From assembly GCA_002840535.1 (NCBI GenBank), contig PHBH01000042.1, positions 1-62,266 of the forward strand: a stretch of DNA of 62,266 bases, given 5' to 3'. Within the stretch, counting starts at the first letter, position 1. The number at the start of each line of letters is the position of its first letter. Position numbers and translations under genes: made by a program. This DNA comes from Deltaproteobacteria bacterium HGW-Deltaproteobacteria-15 (GTDB lineage Bacteria > Desulfobacterota > DSM-4660 > Desulfatiglandales > HGW-15). The notes beneath the pieces are model-generated. The model saw only the letters and a list, made by a program, of their open reading frames with translations. It made no database searches and had not been told where the DNA came from. Below, piece after piece: positions 25,112 to 34,146 of this stretch.

Positions 25112-27835
25112 TTATGCGGCGACCTTTACCTCTTCCGGCCGCATCGGGTGGTAACGCTTTCCCGCCTGCAGGTATTTCTGCGCATCCGATGCCCCGCGTA
25201 TCCGGATCAAACGCGCAATCAGCCCGGTCCAGCCAGTCTGGTGACTTGCCCCCAGGCCCGCCCCGTTGTCGCCGTGGAAGTATTCATAAAAGAGAATGTT
25301 GTCCCGCCAGTACGGATCGGTCTGGAATTTCTCCGCGCCGCCGTATACGGGCCTTCGACCGTCATCGCCGCGCAGGAAAATGCGTTCCAGACGTCTGCTG
25401 ATTTCCATGCCGACCTCGAAGAGGTTCATCATGTTCCCCGATCCCGTTGGGCATTCCACCTTGAAGGTGTCTCCGTAGTAGAGGTAGAACTGCAGGAGCG
25501 CGCGGATGATCAGGACGTTCACCGGGAGCCAGATCGGGCCCCGCCAGTTCGAGTTGCCCCCGAACATCCCGCTATCCGATTCCGCGGGCAGGTAATCCAC
25601 CCGGTATTCCTGCCCGGCGACGTTGAACACATAGGGATGGACCACATGGAAACGAGACAGGGCGCGGATCCCATGGGGGCTCAGGAACTCGTTCTCGTCG
25701 AGCAGCTTCGAAAGGATGCGTTGCAGTTTGTCGTGGTTCACGAGCGCCAGAATGCCCCGGTCGTTGACACCGCGCTGACCCGGTCCCGTGGCATGGATGC
25801 TATTCAGGAGTCCAGGGATTCTCTCCAGTCGCTTTCTGGAGTGCTCAAGAACCCGCGGCACGCTCTCTCTCTGGTATTTTTCTATGACGGTAGTGGCGCA
25901 CAGCGGCAGCAACCCCACCATGGAGCGCACCTTCAACGGGACCGCGCGTCCGTCCGGCAACCGGAGCACGTCGTAATAAAATCCGTCCTCCTCATCCCAC
26001 AGCCCCATTTCCCGGCCTCCCATCCGGTTCATTGCCTCGGCGATCCAGAGGAAGTGGTCGATGAACTTCGTTGCCAGTTCCTGGTAGGTCGGGTCGTAGG
26101 TAGCAATCTCCGCCGCGATCTCGAGCATGTTCTGGCAGTACATGGACATCCAGGCCGTGCCGTCCGCCTGTTCGAGGTGGCCGCCGGTCGGGAGCGCAGC
26201 GCTGCGGTCGAAAACGCCGATATTGTCGAGGCCCAGGAACCCGCCCTCGAAGACGTTCTTGCCGAAACGGTCCTTGCGGTTTACCCACCAGGTGAAGTTG
26301 ACCATGAGCTTGCCGAAGATTCGCTTCAGGAAATCGAGATCGCCCTGCCCGTAAGACTGCTTCTCCATGTCGTAGACGAACATCGACGCCCAGGCATGCA
26401 CGGGAGGGTTCACGTCGCTGAAATTCCATTCGTAGGCCGGGATCTGCCCGCTCGGGTGGATGTACATGTCGCGGAGCATCAGGTCGAGTTGCTCCTTTGC
26501 GAAATCCAAGTCGACCATGGACAGTGAGATGGTATGGAAGGCGAGGTCCCATGCGGCGTACCACGGGTATTCCCATTTATCGGGCATCGAGATGATGTCC
26601 TCATTGACCGCGTGGAACCATTCCTTGTTGCGGATGGCGCGGGACTGCGGGTCCCGTGGATCGATCCCTTGTTTGGCGAGCCACAGGACGACTTCATAGC
26701 TGTAGTACTGCTTGGACCACAGCATGCCCCCTAGCGCCTGCCTCATCACCATTGCCGCATCCTCCCCCACGGACGGAGGGGTGATCGCCCGGTAGAATTC
26801 GTCCGCCTCGCCCTCGCGGGAATTGAAAATCGACTCGAAGGCACGGCCGAAATCGACTGCGGCCCCGGGTCTTTCTTTCCGGGCAATCAGCTTCATCCGG
26901 ACCACGGATGTCTCACCGGGACCGACTGTCAGGCGGTAGTGAGGAGATGCTTTGGTCCCTGTTTGTTCGGGGTTTACCGCGTCTTTGTGTCCGTTCACCA
27001 CATAGTTGTTAATCCCGTCCTTGACATAGGGCGTGGGGTTCGGGCTGCCGAAGACCCGCTGGTTGTTCGTCTCATTCTCCGTAAAAAGCATCTCCGTGTC
27101 CCTGTCACACACGAGTTGGAACTTCCCGATTTCCCGGTGATTGGCTTCGATCGTGCTGTTGTTCACCTGTTTCAGGACCGGCTTTGCGGTGCCTTCCGAC
27201 CAGGAAGCCCAGGTGTTGCGGAACCAGAGCGTGGGCAGCACATGGATCTCTGCGGCTTCGGGGCCCCTGTTGGCGAGACTGATCCTGATCAGGATCTCTT
27301 CCGGGGACTCCTTGGCGTACTCGACGTATACGTCGAAATACCGGTTGTCATCGAAGATGCCCGTATCGAGCAGCTCATATTCCAAATCGTTCCTTGTGCG
27401 CTGCTTGTTGGCAGCTGTAAGGTCGTGATAGGGGTACTCCCTCTGAGGATACTTATAGAGGTATTTCATATAGGAATGGGTCGGCGTGCTGTCGAGATAG
27501 AAATAGTATTCTTTCACGTCCTCGCCGTGGTTGCCTTCGCTGTTCGTGAGACCGAACAGCCGTTCCTTCAGGATGGGGTCCTTCCCGTTCCACAGTGCCA
27601 GGGCGAAGCAGAGCAGTTGTTTGTCGTCGGAAATCCCGGCGATCCCGTCCTCCCCCCATCGGTATGCGCGCGATCGCGCTTGATCGTGTGAAAAGTAGTT
27701 CCAGGCATCCCCGGAGTCGCTGTAGTCCTCGCGCACCGTGCCCCACTGACGCTCGCTCAGGTAGGGGCCCCATTTTTTCCAGGGAACACCATGCTCTCGA
27801 GCCTCATGGAGTCTCTGTTTTTCTATGTCGCTCAT
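25112..27835 (-). CDS. GH63/MGH1-like glucosidase
   Basis: The 907-residue cytoplasmic protein belongs to the MGH1-like/GH63 (alpha/alpha)6 glucosidase group. Visible motifs are DGIAGISDDKQLLCFALALW near the N-terminus, EWFHAVNEDIISMPDKWEYP, KDRFGKNVFEGGFLGLDN, WMSMYCQN, and FGGNSNWRGPIWLPVN near the end. Full length, unbroken. The ATG at 27835 has AAAGGAGA upstream. First gene of the operon with the GH13 enzyme (23619-25100). Relatives cleave mannosylglycerate/glucosylglycerate or alpha-glucosides, so a role in compatible-solute or glycogen metabolism is possible but not proven. A 33-nt duplicate of this gene lies at 18275-18307. Confidence 0.88.
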   Translation of the reverse strand: MSDIEKQRLHEAREHGVPWKKWGPYLSERQWGTVREDYSDSGDAWNYFSHDQARSRAYRWGEDGIAGISDDKQLLCFALALWNGKDPILKERLFGLTNSEGNHGEDVKEYYFYLDSTPTHSYMKYLYKYPQREYPYHDLTAANKQRTRNDLEYELLDTGIFDDNRYFDVYVEYAKESPEEILIRISLANRGPEAAEIHVLPTLWFRNTWASWSEGTAKPVLKQVNNSTIEANHREIGKFQLVCDRDTEMLFTENETNNQRVFGSPNPTPYVKDGINNYVVNGHKDAVNPEQTGTKASPHYRLTVGPGETSVVRMKLIARKERPGAAVDFGRAFESIFNSREGEADEFYRAITPPSVGEDAAMVMRQALGGMLWSKQYYSYEVVLWLAKQGIDPRDPQSRAIRNKEWFHAVNEDIISMPDKWEYPWYAAWDLAFHTISLSMVDLDFAKEQLDLMLRDMYIHPSGQIPAYEWNFSDVNPPVHAWASMFVYDMEKQSYGQGDLDFLKRIFGKLMVNFTWWVNRKDRFGKNVFEGGFLGLDNIGVFDRSAALPTGGHLEQADGTAWMSMYCQNMLEIAAEIATYDPTYQELATKFIDHFLWIAEAMNRMGGREMGLWDEEDGFYYDVLRLPDGRAVPLKVRSMVGLLPLCATTVIEKYQRESVPRVLEHSRKRLERIPGLLNSIHATGPGQRGVNDRGILALVNHDKLQRILSKLLDENEFLSPHGIRALSRFHVVHPYVFNVAGQEYRVDYLPAESDSGMFGGNSNWRGPIWLPVNVLIIRALLQFYLYYGDTFKVECPTGSGNMMNLFEVGMEISRRLERIFLRGDDGRRPVYGGAEKFQTDPYWRDNILFYEYFHGDNGAGLGASHQTGWTGLIARLIRIRGASDAQKYLQAGKRYHPMRPEEVKVAA

Positions 27836-27914
27836 GTCGGTTCTCCTTTCTGCATCCCCATTCTTCGAGCCATGGTCGATCGTGTCCCCATGATTCCCCT
27901 CTTTGGTGCACCTC

Positions 27915-28409
27915 TCACTTCACCGTGTACCCCTTAGCCTCCAGACAGGCCGAATATGCGCGGTTGTAGGTGCCCTGCTTCTGTGAATACGCCGATTGCT
28001 GCTGCTGGGCCTGTTGCTGCTGAGGTTGTGCCTCCTGCCTTTTTCGTTCTCGGCTCCTCATGCCGCCCACCATGGTGCCTCCGGCCGCCCCGGCAAGTGC
28101 ACCTTTGCCTGCGTCATCATTTGCTATTTCACCCACCACCGCGCCGACCGCAGCCCCCCTTGCCGCTCCCCTGACTCGCTCACCGGAACGAGCCTGGCTT
28201 GGGGAGGGCGCAGTCTCGGCACTCGGTTGCGCCTGCGAGGGATCAAAGCCTGTCTCCTTCTTGGCCCACTGGTCGCATTCATATTTATCCTTCTCCATCT
28301 GCTCCTGGCTCTGTCCCTTGGCGGGAAAGACAATGAGATCCTGGGCCAGGGCCGGGGCCGCCCAGGACACCGCCAGGAGGATCCAAATCGCCTGCACACA
28401 TTTTTTCAT
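27915..28409 (-). CDS. Exported glycine-zipper protein
   Basis: The 164-residue protein has a signal peptide ending ALA-Q, a YECDQWAKKETGFDP segment (a one-cysteine motif), and an Ala/Gly-rich glycine zipper (RGAARGAAVGAVVGEIA ... GALAGAAGGTMVGG, about 80-118) that can insert into or across the outer membrane. A Gln-rich stretch and a C-terminal RAYSACLEAKGYTVK follow. The latter is shared by YMGG-type glycine-zipper proteins. ATG at 28409 has AAAGGAG upstream. The palindromic site at 28584 has a TTAATT box at the correct distance on this strand, so the gene may share a divergent promoter with paralog 3. Confidence 0.75.
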   Translation of the reverse strand: MKKCVQAIWILLAVSWAAPALAQDLIVFPAKGQSQEQMEKDKYECDQWAKKETGFDPSQAQPSAETAPSPSQARSGERVRGAARGAAVGAVVGEIANDDAGKGALAGAAGGTMVGGMRSRERKRQEAQPQQQQAQQQQSAYSQKQGTYNRAYSACLEAKGYTVK

Positions 28410-28555
28410 CGCTTGCTCCTTTGCAGATCTCCCCGGTTCCGCTTATTCCACCAGGGGAATCCGCCTTGCCAGCTCATAGGTGATGATGGCCCACGACTCG
28501 TTTTCGATCCGATAGCAGCGGGACGTCTTGATGCCAGGAAGGGCGCTCTTCTTTA

Positions 28556-28627
28556 AATTAAGAATACGATGGATGTAAAGATATTGGACTTTGGTCCAAT
28601 ACCCTCTTCGGATGGGGTTACTATAAG
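28556..28627. promoter_or_regulatory. Palindromic activator site with divergent -10 boxes (site 3)
   Basis: TTGGACTTTGGTCCAA at 28584-28599 (one change from consensus). Plus strand: TATAAG at 28622-28627, 24 nt from the GGTCC edge, 57 nt before the paralog 3 ATG. Minus strand: TTAATT at 28561-28556 at the same distance, leading to the glycine-zipper gene at 28409. Confidence 0.7.
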
Positions 28628-28684
28628 TTCCATATCTGTGAACCCGGCGCCGTCGTTCATTGCCGGAAAGAAAGGAGAACAGTC

Positions 28685-29248
28685 ATGGAAAAGAATATTT
28701 ACGCTCTTTTATCGGCCTTCATCATCGCCGCCCTGGCCCTGGGGAGCATGTCAACAGCTCATGCGCAGGAAGGGAAAGCCATTCACCTCAGCGATGCCGC
28801 GGTCTTTACCGGCGAGGTCGTAGGCATAAATAAGGAGGACCGCGCCTTGACGCTTCGCGAACCCAACGGCCATGTTACCGAGCTCGTGGTGGGGGAAGAG
28901 GCAAGAAATTTCGACCAGATCGTGGTCGGCGATCGATTGAAGATCGAGGCTCACAATTCTGTAGACTTGTACCCCGAGGGACCCAAAGAAGAACGGGCCG
29001 GAGCCGTGATCGAGAGGGCGCCAAAGGGCGAAAAGCCGGCTGCTGCCGTCTCGGAGACCCTGGAGTCGACCGTAACCATAAAGGCCATCGATAGGGATGC
29101 AAGGGCATTGATCCTTGAGCTGCCGGGTGGGAACATGATCACCACCAAAGCGGACAGTTCGGTAAAGGCCTTCGATACCTTGAAGGTGGGGGATTCTTTC
29201 TATGCCCGGCTGAGGAACTCTATCGCAATTTCGGTTGAAAAACCCTGA
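28685..29248 (+). CDS. Secreted two-module protein, paralog 3
   Basis: The 187-residue protein has a signal peptide cleaved near AHAQE and modules TGEVVGINKEDRALTLREPNG ending FDQIVVGDRL, and TVTIKAIDRDARALILELPGG ending AFDTLKVGDSF. It is closer to paralog 1 (17474-18037): same length, same linker type (ERAGAVIERAPKGEKPA) and same C-terminal SIAISVE-P end. GGAG precedes the ATG. A palindromic promoter at 28584 fits its start. It converges with maoC-pta. Role unknown; the family appears to be a regulated envelope component. Confidence 0.8.
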   Translation: MEKNIYALLSAFIIAALALGSMSTAHAQEGKAIHLSDAAVFTGEVVGINKEDRALTLREPNGHVTELVVGEEARNFDQIVVGDRLKIEAHNSVDLYPEGPKEERAGAVIERAPKGEKPAAAVSETLESTVTIKAIDRDARALILELPGGNMITTKADSSVKAFDTLKVGDSFYARLRNSIAISVEKP

Positions 29249-29293
29249 AAAAGGGTTCAGTTCTGTCACTCCCCACTGCGGCACCTTGCACGT

Positions 29294-30685
29294 TTACGGG
29301 GATTTGGCGGTTCCCCGCTGCTGATGAGCGAACGCAACCGCCAGGGCGCAGGAAGCCAGCCGCGCTTCTGCCGAGTCCGCCCTGCTGGTCAGCACGATCG
29401 GTACACGTGTCCCCAAAACGATGCCGGCGGAATCGGCCCTGGCCAGGTATGCCAGCTGTTTGGCCAGCATGTTTCCGGCCTCGAGGTCGGGGACAAGAAG
29501 GATATCCGGTTCACCGGCGACCTGCGATTGGATGCCTTTGATCAGGGCAGCTTCCTTGCTGATGGCATTGTCGAATGCCAGGGGGCCGTCCAGGATCGCC
29601 CCTTTGATCTGCCCGCGATCCGCCATCTTGCACAAGGCCGCGGCGTCCACTGTAGCGGGGATTTTCGGGTTCACCGTTTCCACTGCCGACAGAATGGCCA
29701 CCTTGGGAACCTCGATCTTCAATGTATGGGCCAGCTGGATGGCGTTCTTGAGAATGTCGACCTTGTCCTCCAACGTGGGGTAGATATTGATGGCCGCATC
29801 GGTGAGGAACAGGGGCTTCGCATAGGTGGGCACATCCATGGCAAAAACGTGGCTGATCCGCCGCTCCGTACGCAGGCCTGTGGCCGAGGGGACGACCGCA
29901 CTCATCAGTTCGTCGGTGTGCAGGCTGCCTTTCATGAGTGCCTCGCATTCCCCGGAACGGCACAAGGCCACTGCTTTCGATGCCGAATCATGGCTGTGGA
30001 GCGCATCCACCAGCCGGTAGGGTTGGATATTCACACCCATGCTGTCGGCCAACGGACGGAGTTTATCCGCCGGCCCCACCAGCACCGGATCGATCAGGCC
30101 GGCCTCGGCCGAATCGATGGCGCCTTGCAGGGCCTCCCTGCTGCAGGGATGACAGACGGCCACCTTGATCCGCTCCCAGTCTTTGACGTAATCGATCAGT
30201 CTCTTAAAAGCCATCTTGCGGTGCAGCTGCATGGCGGCATAAGGCGATGCGCCTTCAGTGGGCTTCCTGGTCGGCGCCTTCACCCTGGCGACGCCGGTGA
30301 TGACCTTCTCATCCCGTTGGTTGACCGCCAGACAGTCAAACAGCACCGTTCCGTCGGCGCTCTTGGATGTTGCGGTCACGAGGACGGTGAGCGTGTCCCC
30401 GAGCTCCACCGCGTTGTGAAACTCGAAGCTCTGGGAAAGGTAGACCGTGCCGGGGCCCGGCAGTTCATTTCCGAGCAGGCTCGAAATCAGCGCCCCGCCC
30501 CACATGCTGTGCCCCACCACTTCTTGGCGCTCCAGGAGCATCCGCGCATAATCATCGCTGAAGTGAGTGGGGTTCATGTCACCCGACATCAGGCCGAACA
30601 CATCGATGTCCTGCTTGGTCAGGACACGCTGCATTCGAGCGCTATCGCCGACTTTGATCTCCTCGAAAGTCTTATTGGTAATCAT
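29294..30685 (-). CDS. Bifunctional MaoC-like hydratase/phosphate acetyl(butyryl)transferase
   Basis: Fusion of an N-terminal MaoC hot-dog domain (about 1-140, DVFGLMSGDMNPTHFSDDYA, the R-specific enoyl-CoA hydratase motif) and a C-terminal Pta/Ptb-type acyltransferase domain (about 155-460). The ATG at 30685 has GGAGGG upstream; the frame is open seven codons further. It interconverts acyl-CoA and acyl-phosphate and may hydrate enoyl-CoA. It is the distal gene of a block with DUF3141 (30750-32912), FabI and AckA. With AckA (34143-35342) it would give ATP from acetyl- or butyryl-CoA, or the reverse. The acyl preference cannot be read from the sequence. Confidence 0.85.
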   Translation of the reverse strand: MITNKTFEEIKVGDSARMQRVLTKQDIDVFGLMSGDMNPTHFSDDYARMLLERQEVVGHSMWGGALISSLLGNELPGPGTVYLSQSFEFHNAVELGDTLTVLVTATSKSADGTVLFDCLAVNQRDEKVITGVARVKAPTRKPTEGASPYAAMQLHRKMAFKRLIDYVKDWERIKVAVCHPCSREALQGAIDSAEAGLIDPVLVGPADKLRPLADSMGVNIQPYRLVDALHSHDSASKAVALCRSGECEALMKGSLHTDELMSAVVPSATGLRTERRISHVFAMDVPTYAKPLFLTDAAINIYPTLEDKVDILKNAIQLAHTLKIEVPKVAILSAVETVNPKIPATVDAAALCKMADRGQIKGAILDGPLAFDNAISKEAALIKGIQSQVAGEPDILLVPDLEAGNMLAKQLAYLARADSAGIVLGTRVPIVLTSRADSAEARLASCALAVAFAHQQRGTAKSP

Positions 30686-30749
30686 CGGGAAGCCCTCCTG
30701 TATCAATCCTCTGTTTCATTGCGCTAAAGGGTTACACTTGACGATGACA

Positions 30750-32912
30750 TCATTCCGTGCGTTCGTCAGACGCGAAGATTTCTTCGATCCGGGCCAGCCT
30801 TCTTTTCCCCTCCAGCTGCAATGGACCGCCCGCCGAGACGACCTTGCGGATCAGGCCCAGGAATTTCGCGGCGTCTTTCTTGTTGTTTCGAATCAGGTTG
30901 GGGATCACTTCTACTGCTCGGCTTTCATCAAGCCGGAGCATGAAGTACTGCTCGCGAACGTCCTGCTTGAACTCATCCAGGCTCTTCCTGCCGTCTTGCT
31001 CTCCCCTGAAGCGCCTCAGCATTTCAAACGCGCGCTCGTCTGCGGCATCTTCCGGCATCCGAATGTAGATCATCGCCCGAATCGCCGCTTCACGAGGACC
31101 CCCTTTGTCCATCCTGGCTCGCAGTTCCCTGACTTGCTGTTCGACAAATGCTTCATGATCCGCGTCCCGGCCCGGTCGCCTTTCTTCCGTTTCTCCCGAC
31201 CGCAGGCCAAGCAAAGCCTGGAGCCAGGGTTGCTGATAGATGCCGAAGAAAAACTGCTCCATCAGCATATCCCGCCAGTCACGATAGGCGTTGAGACCGG
31301 CGACAATCGAATCCGAGAAAGCCTTTTCCCATTGAAGAAACGTGTTGTTCGCCGCGACCGGACGCCGGTTCTCCCTGACCTTATCTGCCGCCGCAGCCAA
31401 TGGCTTCATCACCGGGTTCATATCGGAATAGAGATCGACCCCGAGTCGCAGCGGGTGCATGCGGCGCGACCACTCCGCCCCCTGTTCGGTGGCCAGGGCG
31501 CGGACGAGCGGTTGGACGGTGGTGCGGTACAAGCCGTTGGTTGTCTCCGACAATCGCGCCACCGCTGCGAAGCATCGGTCTTCCCCGGGTGTATTCCCAC
31601 CCAGCGCACGAATATCCGCAAGCCCTCTTCTCGCGAATCGGGAGATGTATTGTCCGGTGACCAGATCGACGTTGGCCGAATCCGTGGTCTTGCTCTCGAG
31701 AACCGCTTCGTAGAGACCGGGGGGCAGGCAATCGATCAGGTCGATGTTGCTTGCGAATTCCTGATGTTCTTTTTTAGCGACGCTGCCCGAGACGAATATT
31801 CCCAGATGGCCGATGGTAGGGTGCACCGCGTAGACGATCGTCTGACCCGCGGCCAGTATGTCTTCGTCTCTCTGGTACAGGTCGAGGATCCACCCAAGCG
31901 CCTGCTGCGGGGGTGTGATGTTGTCTCCCTTGGAGCAAAAGCACACGATCGGCGAGCGGATCTTTCGCAAATCCAGACGCACGCCGTCCGCCGTCACCAT
32001 CCGCGCGGTGCTGAGCTTGTTGCCGACAAAGAGTTCGTCCACGATGTACTGCATCTCCTCCCCGGCCAGGATCGAGTGCCCTCCCCAGTATTGTTCGAAT
32101 TCCAGGTAGCGGGGCTCCTCGGTGTCGATCTTTGAGTAGAGGTTGTACTGCTTGGTCCACAAGGTGTTGGCCGGGTTCAGATTCTCGAAATTCTGCACGA
32201 CCCAGGCGCCGTCGAACTTGCCGGCTCCCAGGTCGCTCACCAGGGCCGTCAACCAACTTCCTCCCAGCAGGCCGCCGGTGTAGCGCATGGGATTCTTGGC
32301 CCCGCGTACGCCTCCCCAGTATGACAGCGGCGACCCGGCCAGGATGAGCGGCCCGCAGAGTGCCGGGCGCTTTGCCGCCAGCATCATCAACGCCCACCCT
32401 GCCTGGCAGTTGCCGATGACGACCGGTTTGCCCTCGGCCTTGGCATGCAACTCCGCTACCCGCTCCAGGAAAACCCCCCAGGCGTCGATAACGGCTTCAA
32501 TGGTCTGACCCTTTTCGGGATAGGGCGTAAAACCGACGAAGTAACAAGGGTGTCCGGCTCGCATGGCTTCGCCGATCTCGCTGTCGGCCTTGAACCCGCC
32601 GATACCCGGGCCGTGACCCGCACGAGGATCGATCACGACAAAGGGGCGCTTCCTGTCGTCAATGACAGTGGACGCGGGCGGTCTGATTTTCACGATCCCG
32701 TAGTTGACCGGGCGGGGAAACGTTCGTCCATCAAGGATCAATTCCCCGGTGAAATGCAGCACGTGAGGGACCGTCTTGGCCATGTGCTCCCGGTGCTGAT
32801 TGCCTCGCCGGCGCATCACGTCCAAGTAGAGGACGGTGCGTTGGCCGGCGTCGATAAGGTACTCCATCAAATCTCTGGTGCCGGCAAGCGGATTGAAAAT
32901 CTTAGTCTCCAT
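30750..32912 (-). CDS. DUF3141 protein, PHA synthase/depolymerase-like alpha/beta hydrolase
   Basis: The 720-residue protein is of the DUF3141 family. The first 400 residues form an alpha/beta-hydrolase related to class III PHA synthases, with VVIGNCQAGWALMML carrying the nucleophile-elbow Cys169 (GxCxxG, cysteine as in PHA synthases rather than serine). A downstream PIVCFCSKGDNITPP loop carries the Asp, and AVHPTIGHLG the His. The C-terminal 300 residues are helical and specific to the family. AGGAGG precedes the ATG. It is separated from fabI by a 450-nt repeat-containing gap and followed 64 nt later by maoC-pta. The conserved neighbourhood of DUF3141 with Pta/AckA/FabI is known; the reaction is not. 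Confidence 0.85.
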   Translation of the reverse strand: METKIFNPLAGTRDLMEYLIDAGQRTVLYLDVMRRRGNQHREHMAKTVPHVLHFTGELILDGRTFPRPVNYGIVKIRPPASTVIDDRKRPFVVIDPRAGHGPGIGGFKADSEIGEAMRAGHPCYFVGFTPYPEKGQTIEAVIDAWGVFLERVAELHAKAEGKPVVIGNCQAGWALMMLAAKRPALCGPLILAGSPLSYWGGVRGAKNPMRYTGGLLGGSWLTALVSDLGAGKFDGAWVVQNFENLNPANTLWTKQYNLYSKIDTEEPRYLEFEQYWGGHSILAGEEMQYIVDELFVGNKLSTARMVTADGVRLDLRKIRSPIVCFCSKGDNITPPQQALGWILDLYQRDEDILAAGQTIVYAVHPTIGHLGIFVSGSVAKKEHQEFASNIDLIDCLPPGLYEAVLESKTTDSANVDLVTGQYISRFARRGLADIRALGGNTPGEDRCFAAVARLSETTNGLYRTTVQPLVRALATEQGAEWSRRMHPLRLGVDLYSDMNPVMKPLAAAADKVRENRRPVAANNTFLQWEKAFSDSIVAGLNAYRDWRDMLMEQFFFGIYQQPWLQALLGLRSGETEERRPGRDADHEAFVEQQVRELRARMDKGGPREAAIRAMIYIRMPEDAADERAFEMLRRFRGEQDGRKSLDEFKQDVREQYFMLRLDESRAVEVIPNLIRNNKKDAAKFLGLIRKVVSAGGPLQLEGKRRLARIEEIFASDERTE

Positions 32913-33363
32913 CTAAACCTCCTGTGTCAATCAACCGCAGGCGACGAGCCCGCTGGATTTAGTGAGGCTCCACCTGCAGTGCTGGTGGCCTCAGGTGACC
33001 CATGAATAAATTCGAAATCCGAAGCACGAAATCCGAAACAATGTCAAATGACCAAAATCCAAATGATCAAAATGGACAGACCGCAAGACTCCATTCTCTC
33101 GGCCGAGGCGCAGAGATACGAAACCTTGTAGACTGTGGACCTCTGAGCGGGGAATCCCCGGATCAAGTCCGGAGCAGGCTCTGAACCTTTTAACCTTTCT
33201 TGCTGTTTTGAATATTGGAGCATTCGGATTTTGGATTTGTTTCGAATTTCGGGTTTTGATATTCGGATTTGAAGCCATGCCTCTCACCCCCGATCGGTGG
33301 AACCTCTCTGCGTCCTCCACTGGAAGTGGAGGGTTTAATGAAAACCAAGTCGACCTCACTGAT
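32913..33363. other. Repeat-bearing gap between fabI and DUF3141 gene
   Basis: No gene is supported. It contains two AT-rich inverted arms rich in ATTCGAAATCCGAA-like words (about 33,002-33,072 and, in the opposite sense, 33,205-33,275) with a GC-richer centre. This splits the block of metabolic genes and probably was inserted after the operon formed. Confidence 0.6.
33002..33275. repeat. MITE-like inverted repeat with ATTCGAAATCCGAA arms
   Basis: The left arm (AAATTCGAAATCCGAAGC, 33006 onward) and the reverse complement of the right arm (CGAAATTCGAAACAAATCC) share words of the type AAT-CGAAA and AAAATCCAAATGA. Similar degenerate arms are common in deltaproteobacterial and planctomycete genomes (from memory). 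No transposase is present. Confidence 0.55.
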
Positions 33364-34146
33364 TTACGCCATAATGCTCGCGCCTCCGTCCACGTATATG
33401 GTCTGGCCGGTAAGCCGGCGTGCATACGGGGTCGCCAGGAAGGCGCAAAAAAATCCGACATCCATGATATCCACCGCCTCGCCGATCGGAGAGCGTGCCA
33501 CCGCCTCGTTCAGCATCACGTCGAAGTCTTTCAGCCCCGATGCGGCGCGGGTCTTGAGCGGCCCGGGTGAGATCGCATGCACCCGGATCTTCTGTGAGCC
33601 GAGCTCGTAAGCCAGGTAGCGGCAGGCAGCCTCCAGGGCCGCCTTGACCGGGCCCATGACATTGTAGTTTGGGACCACTTCCTGCGCGCCGTGGTAGCTC
33701 ATGGCGAACATGGCCCCCCCATCCTTCATCAGGGGCGCTGCAAGAGCTGCCATGCGGATGAAGGAATGGCAGGAGATGTCCATGGCAATCGAGAATCCCT
33801 TGGACGAGCAGCTCAGAAGGCCGCCCTGCAGGTCCTCCTTGGGCGCGAAGGCGATCGAATGTACCAGTATATCGAGCTGCCCCCACTGGCGAGTGATGTG
33901 TTCGAAAACGGCTTCCATCTCGCCCGGCCGGGAGGCATCCATCGGCAGGAAGATGGTCGCGTCCATTTCCCTGGCCAATGGTTCGACGTGGGGTTTGGCT
34001 TTATCGTCGAGGAAGGTGACCGCCAAATCGGCTCCCAGCTCTCGAAACGCCCGGGCGCACCCGTAGGCGATGGAGTTGTCGTTGGCGATTCCGACCACAA
34101 GAGCCTTTTTATTCTTCAAAATCGGACGCGGGATTTCGATTTTCAT
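33364..34146 (-). CDS. fabI: Enoyl-[acyl-carrier-protein] reductase (NADH), FabI type
   Basis: Short-chain-dehydrogenase family enoyl-ACP reductase, 260 residues. It shows the FabI nucleotide motif with GIANDNSIAYGCARAF (in place of the GxxxGxG of other SDRs), HSIAFAPKEDL, and the catalytic pair in MSYHGAQEVVPNYNVMGPVK (Tyr...Lys, with the earlier Tyr). It ends with YVDGGASIMA. It overlaps ackA by four bases (ATGA), so translation is coupled. Being embedded in an AckA/Pta/DUF3141 block rather than a fatty-acid operon, it may act on a dedicated acyl carrier or on acyl-CoA; that is inference. Confidence 0.9.
   Translation of the reverse strand: MKIEIPRPILKNKKALVVGIANDNSIAYGCARAFRELGADLAVTFLDDKAKPHVEPLAREMDATIFLPMDASRPGEMEAVFEHITRQWGQLDILVHSIAFAPKEDLQGGLLSCSSKGFSIAMDISCHSFIRMAALAAPLMKDGGAMFAMSYHGAQEVVPNYNVMGPVKAALEAACRYLAYELGSQKIRVHAISPGPLKTRAASGLKDFDVMLNEAVARSPIGEAVDIMDVGFFCAFLATPYARRLTGQTIYVDGGASIMA

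Noticed and set aside
25091..26527. 478-codon frame opposite the GH63-like gene
   Set aside because: Antisense shadow caused by GC-rich codon use; the minus-strand enzyme has clear conserved motifs.
29324..32135. Long plus-strand frames opposite maoC-pta and DUF3141
   Set aside because: Shadows of conserved minus-strand genes; His/Arg/Gln-rich composition without domains.
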